Shown here: one piece after another, positions 1 to 8,600 of the stretch
How the letters are laid out: each line of letters opens with the position of its first letter
Position numbering within the stretch: the first letter of the stretch is position 1
Assembly: GCA_034436555.1 (NCBI GenBank)
Contig: DAOTUU010000039.1
Location: 1-64,000 of the forward strand
Length of the DNA stretch: 64,000 nt
Origin: JAFMJV01 sp034436555
GTDB lineage: Bacteria > Chloroflexota > Limnocylindria > Limnocylindrales > CSP1-4
Direction of reading: 5' to 3'
Program-made: the position numbers and the translations under genes
Notes under the pieces: generated by a model
The model's input: only the letters and a program-made list of their open reading frames with translations
The model's database searches: none
Told to the model about the DNA's origin: nothing

Positions 1-275
1 AGCGAGTCCCAGCCGGCGGGAACCGGCTGTGGCGCGGAATCGTGGTCCTCGAGCTCCACGTCGGCGAGCGCGAGGGTCAGCCTCTGCTCCAGCGCCTGGC
101 TGACCGATTCGTCGAGCAGGCGCGTGGAGACGACCGCCGTGACGGTGCCCACGCCCACGAGCAGGGCCGTCACGAGCGCCATCAGGAACAGCGCGAGCCG
201 CCGGCGCGTGTGGCCGAGCAGGCGCTCGGGTGCCCCGTGATGGCTTCGCGCCGCCCCGTGCCGGACGTGGTTCAC
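1..275 (-). CDS. Sensor histidine kinase, N-terminal part (truncated by window edge)
   Basis: Read on the minus strand, a GTG at 275 opens a frame that runs off the window. It encodes a short Arg/His-rich cytoplasmic start, one strong transmembrane helix (about residues 27-48, Leu/Ala/Val/Thr-rich) and the beginning of an extracytoplasmic segment rich in Glu and Asp. It lies 31 bp downstream of the response regulator in the same direction. That arrangement, plus the membrane topology, makes it the partner sensor kinase. No HAMP or kinase domain is visible because the gene is cut, so the assignment rests on context and topology. Confidence 0.6.
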   Translation of the reverse strand, partial: MNHVRHGAARSHHGAPERLLGHTRRRLALFLMALVTALLVGVGTVTAVVSTRLLDESVSQALEQRLTLALADVELEDHDSAPQPVPAGWDS

Positions 276-306
276 GGTCGTGGTCGGAGCCCGCCGACGA
301 TGGCCG

Positions 307-981
307 TCACGACGTGGCCTCGAGGGCATATCCGACGCCCCGCACGGTCCGCACGGCGTCCCGCCGGCCCAGCGCCTCCAGCTTGCGGCGCAGGTAGTGG
401 ACGTACAGGTCCACCACGTTGGAGTAGAGGTCGGGCTCTGCGCCCCACACCGCATCCAGGATCTGCTGGCGCGTGACCACGCGACCGTCCTGGCGCAGCA
501 GATAGCCCAGCAGCGCGTACTCCCGCGCGGACAGGTCCTCGGACCGGTCGCCGACCATCACCCGGTGCCGCACAGGGTCCAGGACGATGTCACCCGCCGA
601 CAGGCGCTCGTCGGTCGTGGAGGGTGCGCGCCGGGCGAGGGCGCGCAGCCGCGCCAGCAGCTCCCCGAACGCGAATGGCTTGGGCAGGTAGTCGTCCGCG
701 CCCGCGTCCAGGCCGCCGATCCGGTGCTCCAGCCCGCCCAGCGCCGTGAGCATCAGCACAGGTGTCCGGACACCCCGCGCCCGGAGCAGCCGCAGCACCT
801 CGAGACCATCGAGGTCCGGGAGTCCGCGGTCCAGCACGATCACGTCGTAGTCGCGATCGGACGCGAGGGCGAGGGCAGCCAGGCCGTCGCCCGCGACATC
901 CACCGTGCACCGCTCCGCGGACAGGACGCGCCGAATCGCCTCGGACATCTTCGGTTCGTCCTCGGTGACCAGGATGCGCAT
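307..981 (-). CDS. OmpR/PhoB-family response regulator
   Basis: A 224-residue two-component response regulator. The receiver domain occupies about residues 1-115, with an acidic pocket (TEDEP), phospho-acceptor Asp51 in VIVLDRGLPD and the conserved Lys in PKPF. The C-terminal winged helix (about 125-222) ends in the family signature VRTVRGVGYAL. I start it at ATG 981 because the receiver fold begins there; the upstream in-frame extension is Arg-rich and not receiver-like. It is transcribed with the sensor kinase and divergently from the Asp-rich/ApbE/ferric-reductase genes, which are the obvious candidate targets. The inducing signal is unknown. Confidence 0.9.
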   Translation of the reverse strand: MRILVTEDEPKMSEAIRRVLSAERCTVDVAGDGLAALALASDRDYDVIVLDRGLPDLDGLEVLRLLRARGVRTPVLMLTALGGLEHRIGGLDAGADDYLPKPFAFGELLARLRALARRAPSTTDERLSAGDIVLDPVRHRVMVGDRSEDLSAREYALLGYLLRQDGRVVTRQQILDAVWGAEPDLYSNVVDLYVHYLRRKLEALGRRDAVRTVRGVGYALEATS

Positions 982-1118
982 CGTCCGGATGGTGGAGCGG
1001 CGGGCGACGCGGCACAAGGGCCGAGCGTCCTTTCTGTGGAGACTCACATGCAGGCCACAGGGGGGTCAAACACCGCCGCGCGAGGCTGGTCTCACACCCA
1101 GCAAGGAGGACCATCCGC

Positions 1119-1556
1119 GTGACCAAGCACCTGACACTGCTCATCGGCGGCCTGGCGGCCACCGCGATCCTCGCGTTCGCCCTGTCGGCGGCGGGTTTCG
1201 GGCCCGGTGCTGGTCAGGGAGAGGCCGACGGCCCCCCGGAGACGATCGCAGGCTCCGTGCCCCTGCCTCCGGTCGAGACCGTCTATGTCCGGCCCGCGGC
1301 GACGCCGCAGGTGGTTCGGGTGATGGACGGCGTCGGCGGGGCCGCGAGCGATGCCTGGAGCCTGGGGCTGGGCGAGCGCGACGCGGACGACCCGGACGAC
1401 CCGGACGACGGCGACGACGGAGATGACGGGTATGACGGGTACGCAGACGAAGATGGCGAGCATGGCGACGGATACGACCGAGACGATGAAGACGACGACG
1501 GGGGCGACCATGGCGACGGGGACGACCACGACGACGGCGACGACGATGACGACTGA
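1119..1556 (+). CDS. Secreted or anchored protein with very Asp-rich tail
   Basis: 145 residues from GTG 1119, preceded by a strong AAGGAGG (1103-1109). Residues 4-27 form a signal peptide or membrane anchor (LLIGGLAATAILAFALSAAG). Residues about 87-145 are a low-complexity acidic tail of Asp with Gly, Tyr, His and Glu, ending in a run of Asp. Such tails usually bind divalent cations; that is inference here. No known domain is visible. The stop overlaps the start of the next gene, and the gene heads an ApbE/ferric-reductase set opposite a two-component system. An extracytoplasmic metal-binding role is plausible but unproven. The tail is not a canonical RTX nonapeptide array. Confidence 0.75.
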   Translation: MTKHLTLLIGGLAATAILAFALSAAGFGPGAGQGEADGPPETIAGSVPLPPVETVYVRPAATPQVVRVMDGVGGAASDAWSLGLGERDADDPDDPDDGDDGDDGYDGYADEDGEHGDGYDRDDEDDDGGDHGDGDDHDDGDDDDD

Positions 1557-1947
1557 GGCACCGCGCGACCAGCCTCCGGCCCGACCGACGCCGGGCGTCC
1601 GATCCGCCCCGGCGGCGAAGCCCCGGCCCGACCCACGCCCGAGTCGGCTCGCACTCGGGGCGGGCGCCCTGGCCGCGATCAGCGTGATGGTGGGCGGACT
1701 GGCGTCGGTGCCGGTGGCCGACCAGCCCGTGAGCGCCGACCCGGGCCCGTCGATGGCCAGGCTCGGGTCGGCGGGCGTGTTCGAGGGACGTGTCCGCTAC
1801 GTCCAGCTGCGACCCGGCGAGCGCCCACCACCGGGGGCGAGGGTCATCGATGCCGCACAGCCCACGCCGCTGGTCGTGATCACCAGGGTCCAGAGGTCGG
1901 GGACGGGCGAGCGGCGCACCACCACGCGTCAGTCGGGACGTCGATGA
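1546..1947 (+). CDS. Small single-span membrane protein, unknown function
   Basis: 133 residues, starting at ATG 1546, which overlaps the end of the preceding gene by 11 bp. The N-terminus (about 1-33) is Pro/Arg-rich and presumably cytoplasmic. One helix (LALGAGALAAISVMVGG, about 35-52) is followed by an extracytoplasmic portion of about 80 residues ending in Arg/Thr-rich sequence. I see no FMN_bind motif (Ser/Thr-Gly-Ala-Thr type), so it is not an obvious flavinylation substrate of the ApbE encoded next. The longer open frame upstream of 1546 is a frame shadow of the acidic gene. Function unknown. Confidence 0.6.
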   Translation: MTTEAPRDQPPARPTPGVRSAPAAKPRPDPRPSRLALGAGALAAISVMVGGLASVPVADQPVSADPGPSMARLGSAGVFEGRVRYVQLRPGERPPPGARVIDAAQPTPLVVITRVQRSGTGERRTTTRQSGRR

Positions 1948-2951
1948 TCGCGCCGTCGGTCGCCGCGCCGCTCGCGTCGTCCGTCTCCGCGCCGCTCGCG
2001 CCGTCGGTCGTCGCGGCGATCGCGCCGCCTCCGGGCGAGCGCTCCCTGGTCGTCGACGCGATGGGTGGCAGGCTGTCCATCCGGATCGCGCACCCGCCCG
2101 GCCAGGGGTCACGGGCAGACCGGGCGATCGTCCGCGTCGCCGCGCGGGTCGGGCGCTGGGCGGACCGCCTGACGCGGTTCAGCGACGTGTCTGACGTCGC
2201 GCGCCTGAATGCCCATCCGGGGAGCGCGCGGACCCCTGTGGGGCCCACCCTCGGCGCGGTGCTCGACTGGGCGGAGCGCTGCGGAGAGCACGTCGATGGT
2301 CACATCGACGTGACGCTCCTGGACGCGCGCATCGCCGCAGAGGCCGCCGACCCGGGTCGCATCCGGGACCTCGCGCCCCACCGATGGTGGCTCGAGCGAT
2401 CCGCTCGCGGCGGCGTCGTCCATCGCGTCGGGTCGTTCCGTTTCGATCTCGACGGGGTGGCCAAGGGCTGGATCGCCGATCGGGCGCTCGCGCTGCTGCG
2501 AGACTGGCCGGCGGCGGTCGTGGATGCCGATGGGGACATCGCGATGCGCACCGCGACCGGCGTGGCGTGGGAGGTCGCGATCGACGACCCGCGCCCGGGT
2601 GCGACCGACGAACTGGCCGTCCTGCGGTTCCATCACCGGGCGCCGTGCGGGCTGGTCGCCGTCGCGACGTCCGGGACGAGCGTGCACCGCTGGGAGGGCG
2701 GCGTCGATGGGGTGCCGCGCCACCACCTCATCGACCCGCGCACCCGGCTGCCCGCCGACACCGACGTCATCCAGGCCACCGTGATCGCGGCATCGGCACG
2801 CGAGGCGGAGGTCCTCGCCAAGGCGGCGGTCATCGCGGGGTCGGAGACCGGTCTGGAAAGGCTTGAGCGATCCGCCGCATGGGGTGCCGTGGTGCTGCTG
2901 GCCTCCGGGGCTGTCGTCGCCCTGCCTCGCACGCTGGAATGGATCGCATGA
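1944..2951 (+). CDS. apbE: ApbE-like FAD:protein FMN transferase
   Basis: 335 residues. ApbE proteins move FMN from FAD onto a Thr of extracytoplasmic FMN-binding proteins. Family landmarks visible here: FDLDGVAKGWIADR (about residues 170-183, the conserved G-x-x-KG segment), DADGDIAM (equivalent of the GGD/I motif), SGTSVHRW, and HHLIDPRTRLPA near the C-terminus (metal/substrate site). The N-terminal about 30 residues are Ala/Pro/Ser-rich without a clear lipobox, so export is uncertain. It overlaps the preceding gene by 4 bp and the ferric-reductase-like gene by ATGA. The expected flavinylated partner is not visible in this window. Confidence 0.85.
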   Translation: MIAPSVAAPLASSVSAPLAPSVVAAIAPPPGERSLVVDAMGGRLSIRIAHPPGQGSRADRAIVRVAARVGRWADRLTRFSDVSDVARLNAHPGSARTPVGPTLGAVLDWAERCGEHVDGHIDVTLLDARIAAEAADPGRIRDLAPHRWWLERSARGGVVHRVGSFRFDLDGVAKGWIADRALALLRDWPAAVVDADGDIAMRTATGVAWEVAIDDPRPGATDELAVLRFHHRAPCGLVAVATSGTSVHRWEGGVDGVPRHHLIDPRTRLPADTDVIQATVIAASAREAEVLAKAAVIAGSETGLERLERSAAWGAVVLLASGAVVALPRTLEWIA

Positions 2952-3712
2952 GATATCGCGGACTGGATCCTCGAACCCGGCTGCTGCGATGGGGTCTGCT
3001 GGGGGTCATCGTCGGCGCGGTCGTCCTGACCTGGGGAGGCGCCGCGGTCACGTCCGTCGCGACCTGGGTCACCGTCGAGCACGATCGACTGCCGTGGTAC
3101 GCGACGCGGCTGCTCGGCCTCGTGTCCTACCTCGCGATCACGGGCTCGGTGGTCTACGGGCTGCTCCTGTCCACCGGGATTCTCGACGCGATCGCGCATC
3201 GCACGGTCTCGTTCGCGCTCCACCAGGACCTGTCGGGCATCGGCCTGGGCCTTGCGATGGTCCACGCGGCGGTCCTGATGATCGACTCCAGCGTCCCCTA
3301 TTCACCGCTCGAGGTGCTGGTGCCCTTCGCCGGATGGTACGAGCCGCTCTGGGTGGGCGTCGGCCAGGTCACGCTGTACCTGGTCGCGATCGTGACGCTG
3401 TCGTTCCACCTGCGGAAGCGGATCGGCCAGAAGCGCTGGCGGAGGCTCCACCACGTCACGTTCCTGGCGTTCCTGGGTGCCGCGCTGCACGGCCTCATGG
3501 CGGGCACGGACTCGACGGAGACCTGGGCTCACTGGATGTACGTGCTGTCGCTGGCGCTGGTGGCGTCCCTCACGGTGTACCGGGTCATCGTGGCGGTCGC
3601 GGCGCGGTCGAGCGCGCCGGTGTCGTCACCGGAGTCATCGGCGCTGCCGGGGTCCCGCACGTCACCCGCGCCACCCGCGGCACCGGCTCCCGTGGGCACG
3701 CGCGCGCCTTGA
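2948..3712 (+). CDS. Ferric-reductase-like transmembrane cytochrome
   Basis: 254 residues from ATG 2948 (ATGA overlap with apbE). About six membrane helices. Two His pairs with near-equal spacing are visible, in ALHQDLSGIGLGLAMVHA and in LHHVTFLAFLGAALHG, the arrangement that ligates two b-type haems in the FRD/YedZ-MsrQ/NADPH-oxidase membrane fold. There is no cytoplasmic FAD/NAD reductase domain, so electrons must come from another protein or quinol. The C-terminal about 30 residues are a Pro/Ser/Ala tail. Together with ApbE this suggests a transmembrane route delivering electrons to an extracytoplasmic flavoprotein or metal. Substrate unknown. Confidence 0.8.
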   Translation: MRYRGLDPRTRLLRWGLLGVIVGAVVLTWGGAAVTSVATWVTVEHDRLPWYATRLLGLVSYLAITGSVVYGLLLSTGILDAIAHRTVSFALHQDLSGIGLGLAMVHAAVLMIDSSVPYSPLEVLVPFAGWYEPLWVGVGQVTLYLVAIVTLSFHLRKRIGQKRWRRLHHVTFLAFLGAALHGLMAGTDSTETWAHWMYVLSLALVASLTVYRVIVAVAARSSAPVSSPESSALPGSRTSPAPPAAPAPVGTRAP

Positions 3713-3810
3713 CGGTCCCGTCCCCGATCGGTGCCCCGGCCGCCCGCTCCGGCCGGCCAGGCCAGGACGGAGCCGCGTCGAGGCCACCCCCACCGTGCCC
3801 CATCGCTTGC

Positions 3811-3816
3811 TACCCT
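3811..3816 (+). promoter_or_regulatory. Probable -10 box TACCCT, leaderless SDR promoter
   Basis: TACCCT preceded by GC lies 6 nt before ATG 3823, so transcription would begin at or next to the start codon. No Shine-Dalgarno sequence precedes the ATG, consistent with a leaderless mRNA. The same box type recurs through the window. Confidence 0.5.
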
Positions 3817-3822
3817 CGCCGA

Positions 3823-4602
3823 ATGCAGGCTTCCGACCACCTTCCCTCCTTCGACCTGGGCGGCCGCGTCGTGCTGGTCACGGGCGGCGGGCGGGGCATC
3901 GGCCGGGTGCTCGCTCTCGGCATCGCCCAGGCAGGTGCCACGGTGGTGGCGGTCTCTCGGACCTCTGATGAGCTGGCCGAGACCGCGGCCGCCGACGCGA
4001 CCGGACGGGTGCGCAGCGTGCCCTGGGACGTGGCCGACCTCGCCTCGCTCGACACGCTGGTGGCGCGCGCGGTCGCGGCGGCCGGCGGAAGCCCGATCGA
4101 CGGGGTCATCCATGCCGCGGGCGTCCAGCACCGCGGACCCGCCGACGGATTCACGCCTGATGACTGGCATCGGGTCACGGCGACGCAGCTCGATGCGCCG
4201 TTCTTCCTGAGCACGGCGATCCATCGGGCGGGGACGGCCGCGGGCGTCCCGGGAAGCCATGTGTTCATCGGGTCGCTGACCTCGTCCATCGGACTGCCCG
4301 AGATGGCCGCGTATGGTGCGGCGAAGTCGGGCGTGATGGGGATTGTGCGAGCGCTGTCCGTCGAATGGGCGCGCGGCGGGACACGCGTGAACGCGATCGC
4401 CCCGGGGTACATCCGGACGCGTCAGACGGAGCGGCTCCTGGCCGACCCGGCCGCCATGGCGCGCATCGACGCGCGCATCCCGATGGGCCGTCTGGGCACG
4501 CCACGGGACCTGGCCGGGGTGGCCGTGTTCCTGCTCTCGGACGCCGCGGCCTACATCACGGGTCAGGCGATCTACGTCGACGGAGGCTGGCTGGGCGCCT
4601 GA
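3823..4602 (+). CDS. Short-chain dehydrogenase/reductase (SDR)
   Basis: 259-residue classical SDR, an NAD(P)-dependent oxidoreductase. Landmarks: cofactor motif VTGGGRGIGR (about residues 17-26), the HAAG segment of the NAAG type, catalytic Ser in IGSLTSS, YGAAKS (YxxxK), and the C-terminal ITGQAIYVDGGW typical of gluconate 5-dehydrogenase and 3-oxoacyl reductase-like SDRs. The start at 3823 is chosen because the SDR fold begins about 15 residues later and a -10 box lies 6 nt upstream; the long in-frame extension upstream is antisense-like Arg-rich sequence. The substrate cannot be deduced. Neighbours do not form an obvious pathway with it. Confidence 0.88.
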   Translation: MQASDHLPSFDLGGRVVLVTGGGRGIGRVLALGIAQAGATVVAVSRTSDELAETAAADATGRVRSVPWDVADLASLDTLVARAVAAAGGSPIDGVIHAAGVQHRGPADGFTPDDWHRVTATQLDAPFFLSTAIHRAGTAAGVPGSHVFIGSLTSSIGLPEMAAYGAAKSGVMGIVRALSVEWARGGTRVNAIAPGYIRTRQTERLLADPAAMARIDARIPMGRLGTPRDLAGVAVFLLSDAAAYITGQAIYVDGGWLGA

Positions 4603-4651
4603 GCCAGGTCCGCAGCGCGTGGACGGACGACACCAGCGCGTGGACGGATGG

Positions 4652-4711
4652 GCCGCCACCGGGCCGGGCGAGGCCGCCGCCACCGGGCCGGGCGAGGCCG
4701 CCGCCACCGGC
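4652..4711 (+). repeat. 24-bp tandem repeat, 2.5 copies
   Basis: Two identical 24-bp units (4652-4675, 4676-4699), consisting of GCCGCCACC followed by GGGCCGGGCGAGGCC, plus a 12-bp partial third copy. It sits directly upstream of the pth -10 box, between the SDR gene and pth. Confidence 0.85.
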
Positions 4712-4716
4712 GCTGC

Positions 4717-4722
4717 TACCAT
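4717..4722 (+). promoter_or_regulatory. Probable -10 box TACCAT for pth-mfd
   Basis: TACCAT preceded by TGC lies about 85 nt before GTG 4807 and 5 bp after the 24-bp repeat array. No clear -35 hexamer is seen. It would drive pth and the overlapping mfd. Confidence 0.4.
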
Positions 4723-4806
4723 CGGCACGAAGGCCGCGGACCGGGATGACCGGGTCGCGGCCCGTCGCCGTGCCCGCAGCACGGGCGAGGCAGCGCAGGA
4801 GCGTCC

Positions 4807-5610
4807 GTGAAGATCGTGGTGGGGTTGGGCAACCCCGGCAGGCAATACGACGGCACCCGCCACAACGTGGGTTGGATGATCCTGGACCGCATCGCGGACC
4901 GGGCCGGCTGGTCCGGACGCGGCAGGGAGCGTGACGCCGCGATCGCCGTCCGCGGCCGGTGGGCGGACACGGACCTCGTGCTGGTCAAGCCGCTCACCTA
5001 CATGAACCTGTCCGGCCAGGCCGTGCGCAAGGTGCTGGCCCGTGAGCGGGTGCCCATGGAGGACCTCCTCATCGTGGTCGACGACTTCTCGCTGCCGCTG
5101 GGCCGGCTCCGCCTGCGCGAGGAGGGCAGCGCGGGCGGCCACAACGGCCTGAAGTCGATCATCGCGGAGATGGGCACCCAGAAGTTCGCGCGCCTGCGCG
5201 TGGGCATCGGGGAGCCCGGCCGGAGCGCCGTTGACCACGTGTTGTCGCGGTTCGCGACGGACGAGCAGGCGGACCTGGCGAAGGTGCTCGATGCAGCGAG
5301 CGACGCGGTCGCCGACTGGGCGCGCGAGGGCACGAGCCGGGCCGCGAACCGCTGGAACGCCTGGACGCTCCCTGCGCCGCCAGCCGCACCCGGTGCCGCC
5401 GTGCCGGGTGCCGCCGTGCCGTCCGGCGGCGCCGGACCCGCGCCCATCACCCCCGCAAGTCCGGTCGCGGCCGTTCCTGCCGACCCTGTCGCGGGCTCCC
5501 GCGCGCGTGACGCGACGCGCTCCGCCCCGGACGCGGACGGCATCGTGCGCACGCGAACGGGCTGGCGCAGGCTGCTGCCGGGCGGCTCGGACCCGGACGC
5601 CGCGCGATGA
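4807..5610 (+). CDS. pth: Peptidyl-tRNA hydrolase with C-terminal extension
   Basis: 267 residues. Hydrolyses the ester bond of peptidyl-tRNA to recycle stalled tRNA in the cytoplasm. Catalytic landmarks: GLGNPG with Asn8, the catalytic His in TRHNVGW, Asn in TYMNLSG, Asp in VVDDFSLPLG, and GGHNGLKSI. The hydrolase core ends near residue 190; an Ala/Pro/Gly-rich tail of about 75 residues follows, absent from typical 185-195 residue Pth proteins. GTG start 4807 with GGAG at 4799. The last codons overlap mfd (ATGA). The low-complexity tail could be a linker or a product of frame overlap and has no recognisable domain. Confidence 0.95.
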   Translation: MKIVVGLGNPGRQYDGTRHNVGWMILDRIADRAGWSGRGRERDAAIAVRGRWADTDLVLVKPLTYMNLSGQAVRKVLARERVPMEDLLIVVDDFSLPLGRLRLREEGSAGGHNGLKSIIAEMGTQKFARLRVGIGEPGRSAVDHVLSRFATDEQADLAKVLDAASDAVADWAREGTSRAANRWNAWTLPAPPAAPGAAVPGAAVPSGGAGPAPITPASPVAAVPADPVAGSRARDATRSAPDADGIVRTRTGWRRLLPGGSDPDAAR

Positions 5611-8600
5611 CCGACGACCGCACCCCGCTGCGCGGCCGGCGCGGTCGGGACCGGCGCATCGCCGATGCGGTGGAGCGGCTGACCAGCGGCGGGAGCGCGG
5701 CCGCCGCGCCGGAGCGCGACGCCTTCGCCGACCCGGACGTCTCGATGATGTCGCTCGAGGAGCTGCTGGACCCGGTCGGCCACACCGCGGAACGACCGAT
5801 TCGATCGAGGCCCGCGCGCGCCCCACGGACGCGACCCGCGGCCCACCGGGACTCGACCCCCGGCCAGCGCCACCGGATCCCGGACCTCTCGGCGCTCGTC
5901 GCGCCGCTCGCAGCGAGCGGTCAGGTCCGGGCGCTCGTGGAGCGACTGGGCGACGCGACCCCGCGACGCACGGGCGCCTCCCTGCGCCATGTCACGTATT
6001 CCGCGATCCCGCACGGCGCGAAGACCTTCCTCGCGGCGGCCGTGGCGCGCGCCAGCGGCGAGCGCCTCGTCTGGATCGCCCGTGACGCGGAGATCGCCGA
6101 CCGGGTCGCGGACGAGCTCGTCGCCTGGCTGGGCGGCCCGGAGCGCGTGGTGACCCTGGAGCCGCGCACGTCGCTCGCCTACGAGCGCTCGGAGCTGGTG
6201 CGCGACGAGTCCGCCGCGCGGGTGGCCGCGCTCGCCGCCTGGCGACCCGCCGGCCCCGACGCCCCGACGCGGATCCTGGTCACGAGCGTCCAGGCCCTGT
6301 TCCAGCACACCCTCCCGCCCGATGCGCTGCCGGACGCCCCGGTGACCCTCCGACCCGGCCTGCGGCGCTCCCAGGATCGGGTGCTCCAGGCCCTCGTGGA
6401 TCTGGGCTACGAGCGCGTGGGGGAGGTGGGCGGCAGAGGCGAATTCGCGCGGCGCGGCGGCATCGTGGACGTGTTCCCGGCCGGCCAGGCGCTGCCCGTG
6501 CGCATCGAGTGGTTCGGAGACGAGATCGAGTCGATGCGCGCGTTCGACCCGGCCGACCAGCGCGGCATCGGCCCGGTCACCGACGCCACGCTGCTGCCCG
6601 CGTCGGAGTTCCTGCTGACCGCGGAGTCGGGTGCCGGGCTCCGGACACGCCTGGGCAAGTCCGCCGACCGACTGGGCGAGCGGCTCGCGGGCGACCTCGC
6701 CCACCTGGAGCTCGGGCAGCTGGGCGACAGCGCGGAGCTGTGGGGTGGCTTCCTCGCGCCGGGCACCGCCCTCGATCACCTGGGCGGCGCCATCTGGCTC
6801 ATCGATGAGCCCGCCGAGGTGGCCGCCGCGGCCGAGTTCCTGTGGTCGCAGGCGGACGACCGGCGCGCGGAGCTGGAGCGGTCCGGCGAGATCCCCAGGG
6901 GCTGGCCCAGCGCCTACCCCGAGCCACGCGCCTGGAAGACGCGCCTGCTTGAGGCGCGGACGCTGGAGCTGACCGGGGAGCCGGATGCGGAAGGGGCACC
7001 GCCGGGCGGCAACCCGTTCGGCTGGCGCGAGCCCGCGCTGCCGCCCGCCGCGCTGGGTCACCTGGGCGCGACGGTGGAGGAGTGGCGCCGCGACGGGGCG
7101 CGGGTGGTGCTGGCGTCCGACCAGTCGGCGCGGCTGGCGGAGCTGCTCGCGGACGCGGACATCGTGGCCGCGCCGGGCAGCCGGGTGGCGGCCCCCCTGC
7201 CCGCGGGCGGTGTGGCGCTCATCGATCGCAGCCTCAACGGAGGGTTCGCGGGCGGGCCGGACGGCCACATCCTGGTCACCGACCGGGAGCTGTTCGGGTC
7301 GGTACGCGTGCGCCGCCCGCGCGCCCTGCGACGGGTCGTGCCCAGGGACCTGCTCGACCGCCTCCAGCCGGGCGACCATGTCGTCCACATCGACCATGGC
7401 ATCGCGCGCTATGCGGGCCTGGTCCGGCGCACCGCGGGCGGCGAGGGCACCGAGGAGCGCGACTTCCTGGAGCTCCAATTCGCTGGCTCCGACCGGATCT
7501 GGGTGCCCGTGGAGCAGATCGACCGGGTCACCCGCTACGCCGGTGGCGAGGAGCCCCAGCCGAGCAGGCTGGGTGGCGGCGAATGGCAGCGCGCCCGGAC
7601 CCGGGTGCGCAAGGCCGTCGGCGATCTGGCGAAGGAGCTGCTGGAGCTGTACACGTCGCGCGCGCACGCACGTGGGCGGGCGTTCGGCGAGGACACGCCC
7701 TGGCAGACCGAGATGGAGGCCGCCTTCCCGTATGAGGAGACGCGCGACCAGCTGCGCGCCGTCCTGGAGGTCAAGGCGGACTTGGAGCGGGACACGCCCA
7801 TGGACAGACTCGTGGTGGGCGACGTGGGCTACGGCAAGACGGAGGTGGCCATCCGCGCCGCCTTCAAGGCGATTCAGGAGGGGATGCAGGTCGCGGTGCT
7901 GGTGCCCACCACGGTGCTCGCCGCGCAGCACCTCCAGACGTTCCGGGCACGCTTCGCGGCGTACCCCGTGACGGTCCGGATGCTGTCCCGATTCGTGGGC
8001 GGCGGTGATGCCTCCGACACCGTCAAGGGCCTCGCGTCGGGCGCCGTGGATCTGGTCATCGGCACCCATCGGCTGCTGTCCAGGGATGTCCGATTCTCCG
8101 ACCTGGGCCTCGTCATCGTGGATGAGGAGCAGCGTTTCGGCGTGACCCACAAGGAGCGCCTCAAGCAGCTCAAGCGGGAGGTCCACGTCCTGACGCTGTC
8201 GGCCACGCCCATCCCCCGGACGCTCAACCTGGCGCTCGCGGGCGTGCGGGACATGAGCGTCATCGAGACGCCGCCGGAGGACCGCCTGCCCATCCAGACG
8301 CGCGTCGCGGAGGCGAGCGCGGGTCTCGTCAAGGACGCCATCACCCGCGAGCTGGACCGGGGCGGACAGGTGTTCTACGTCCACAACCGGGTGGAGACGA
8401 TCGAGGCGCAGGCCGAGCAGCTGCGCCGGCTGCTGCCGCAGGCGCGCTTCCTGGTGGGCCACGGGCAGATGGCGGAGGGCGCCCTGGAGAAGGTGATGCT
8501 GGCGTTCGCGCGGGGGGACGCCGATGTGCTCGTGTGCACCACGATCATCGAGTCGGGCCTGGACATCCCCAACGCCAACACGATCATCATCGATCGCGCC

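Noticed and set aside
1119..1556. RTX-type calcium-binding repeats in the Asp-rich protein
   Set aside because: No regular GGxGxDxUx nonapeptides; the tail is irregular Asp/Gly.
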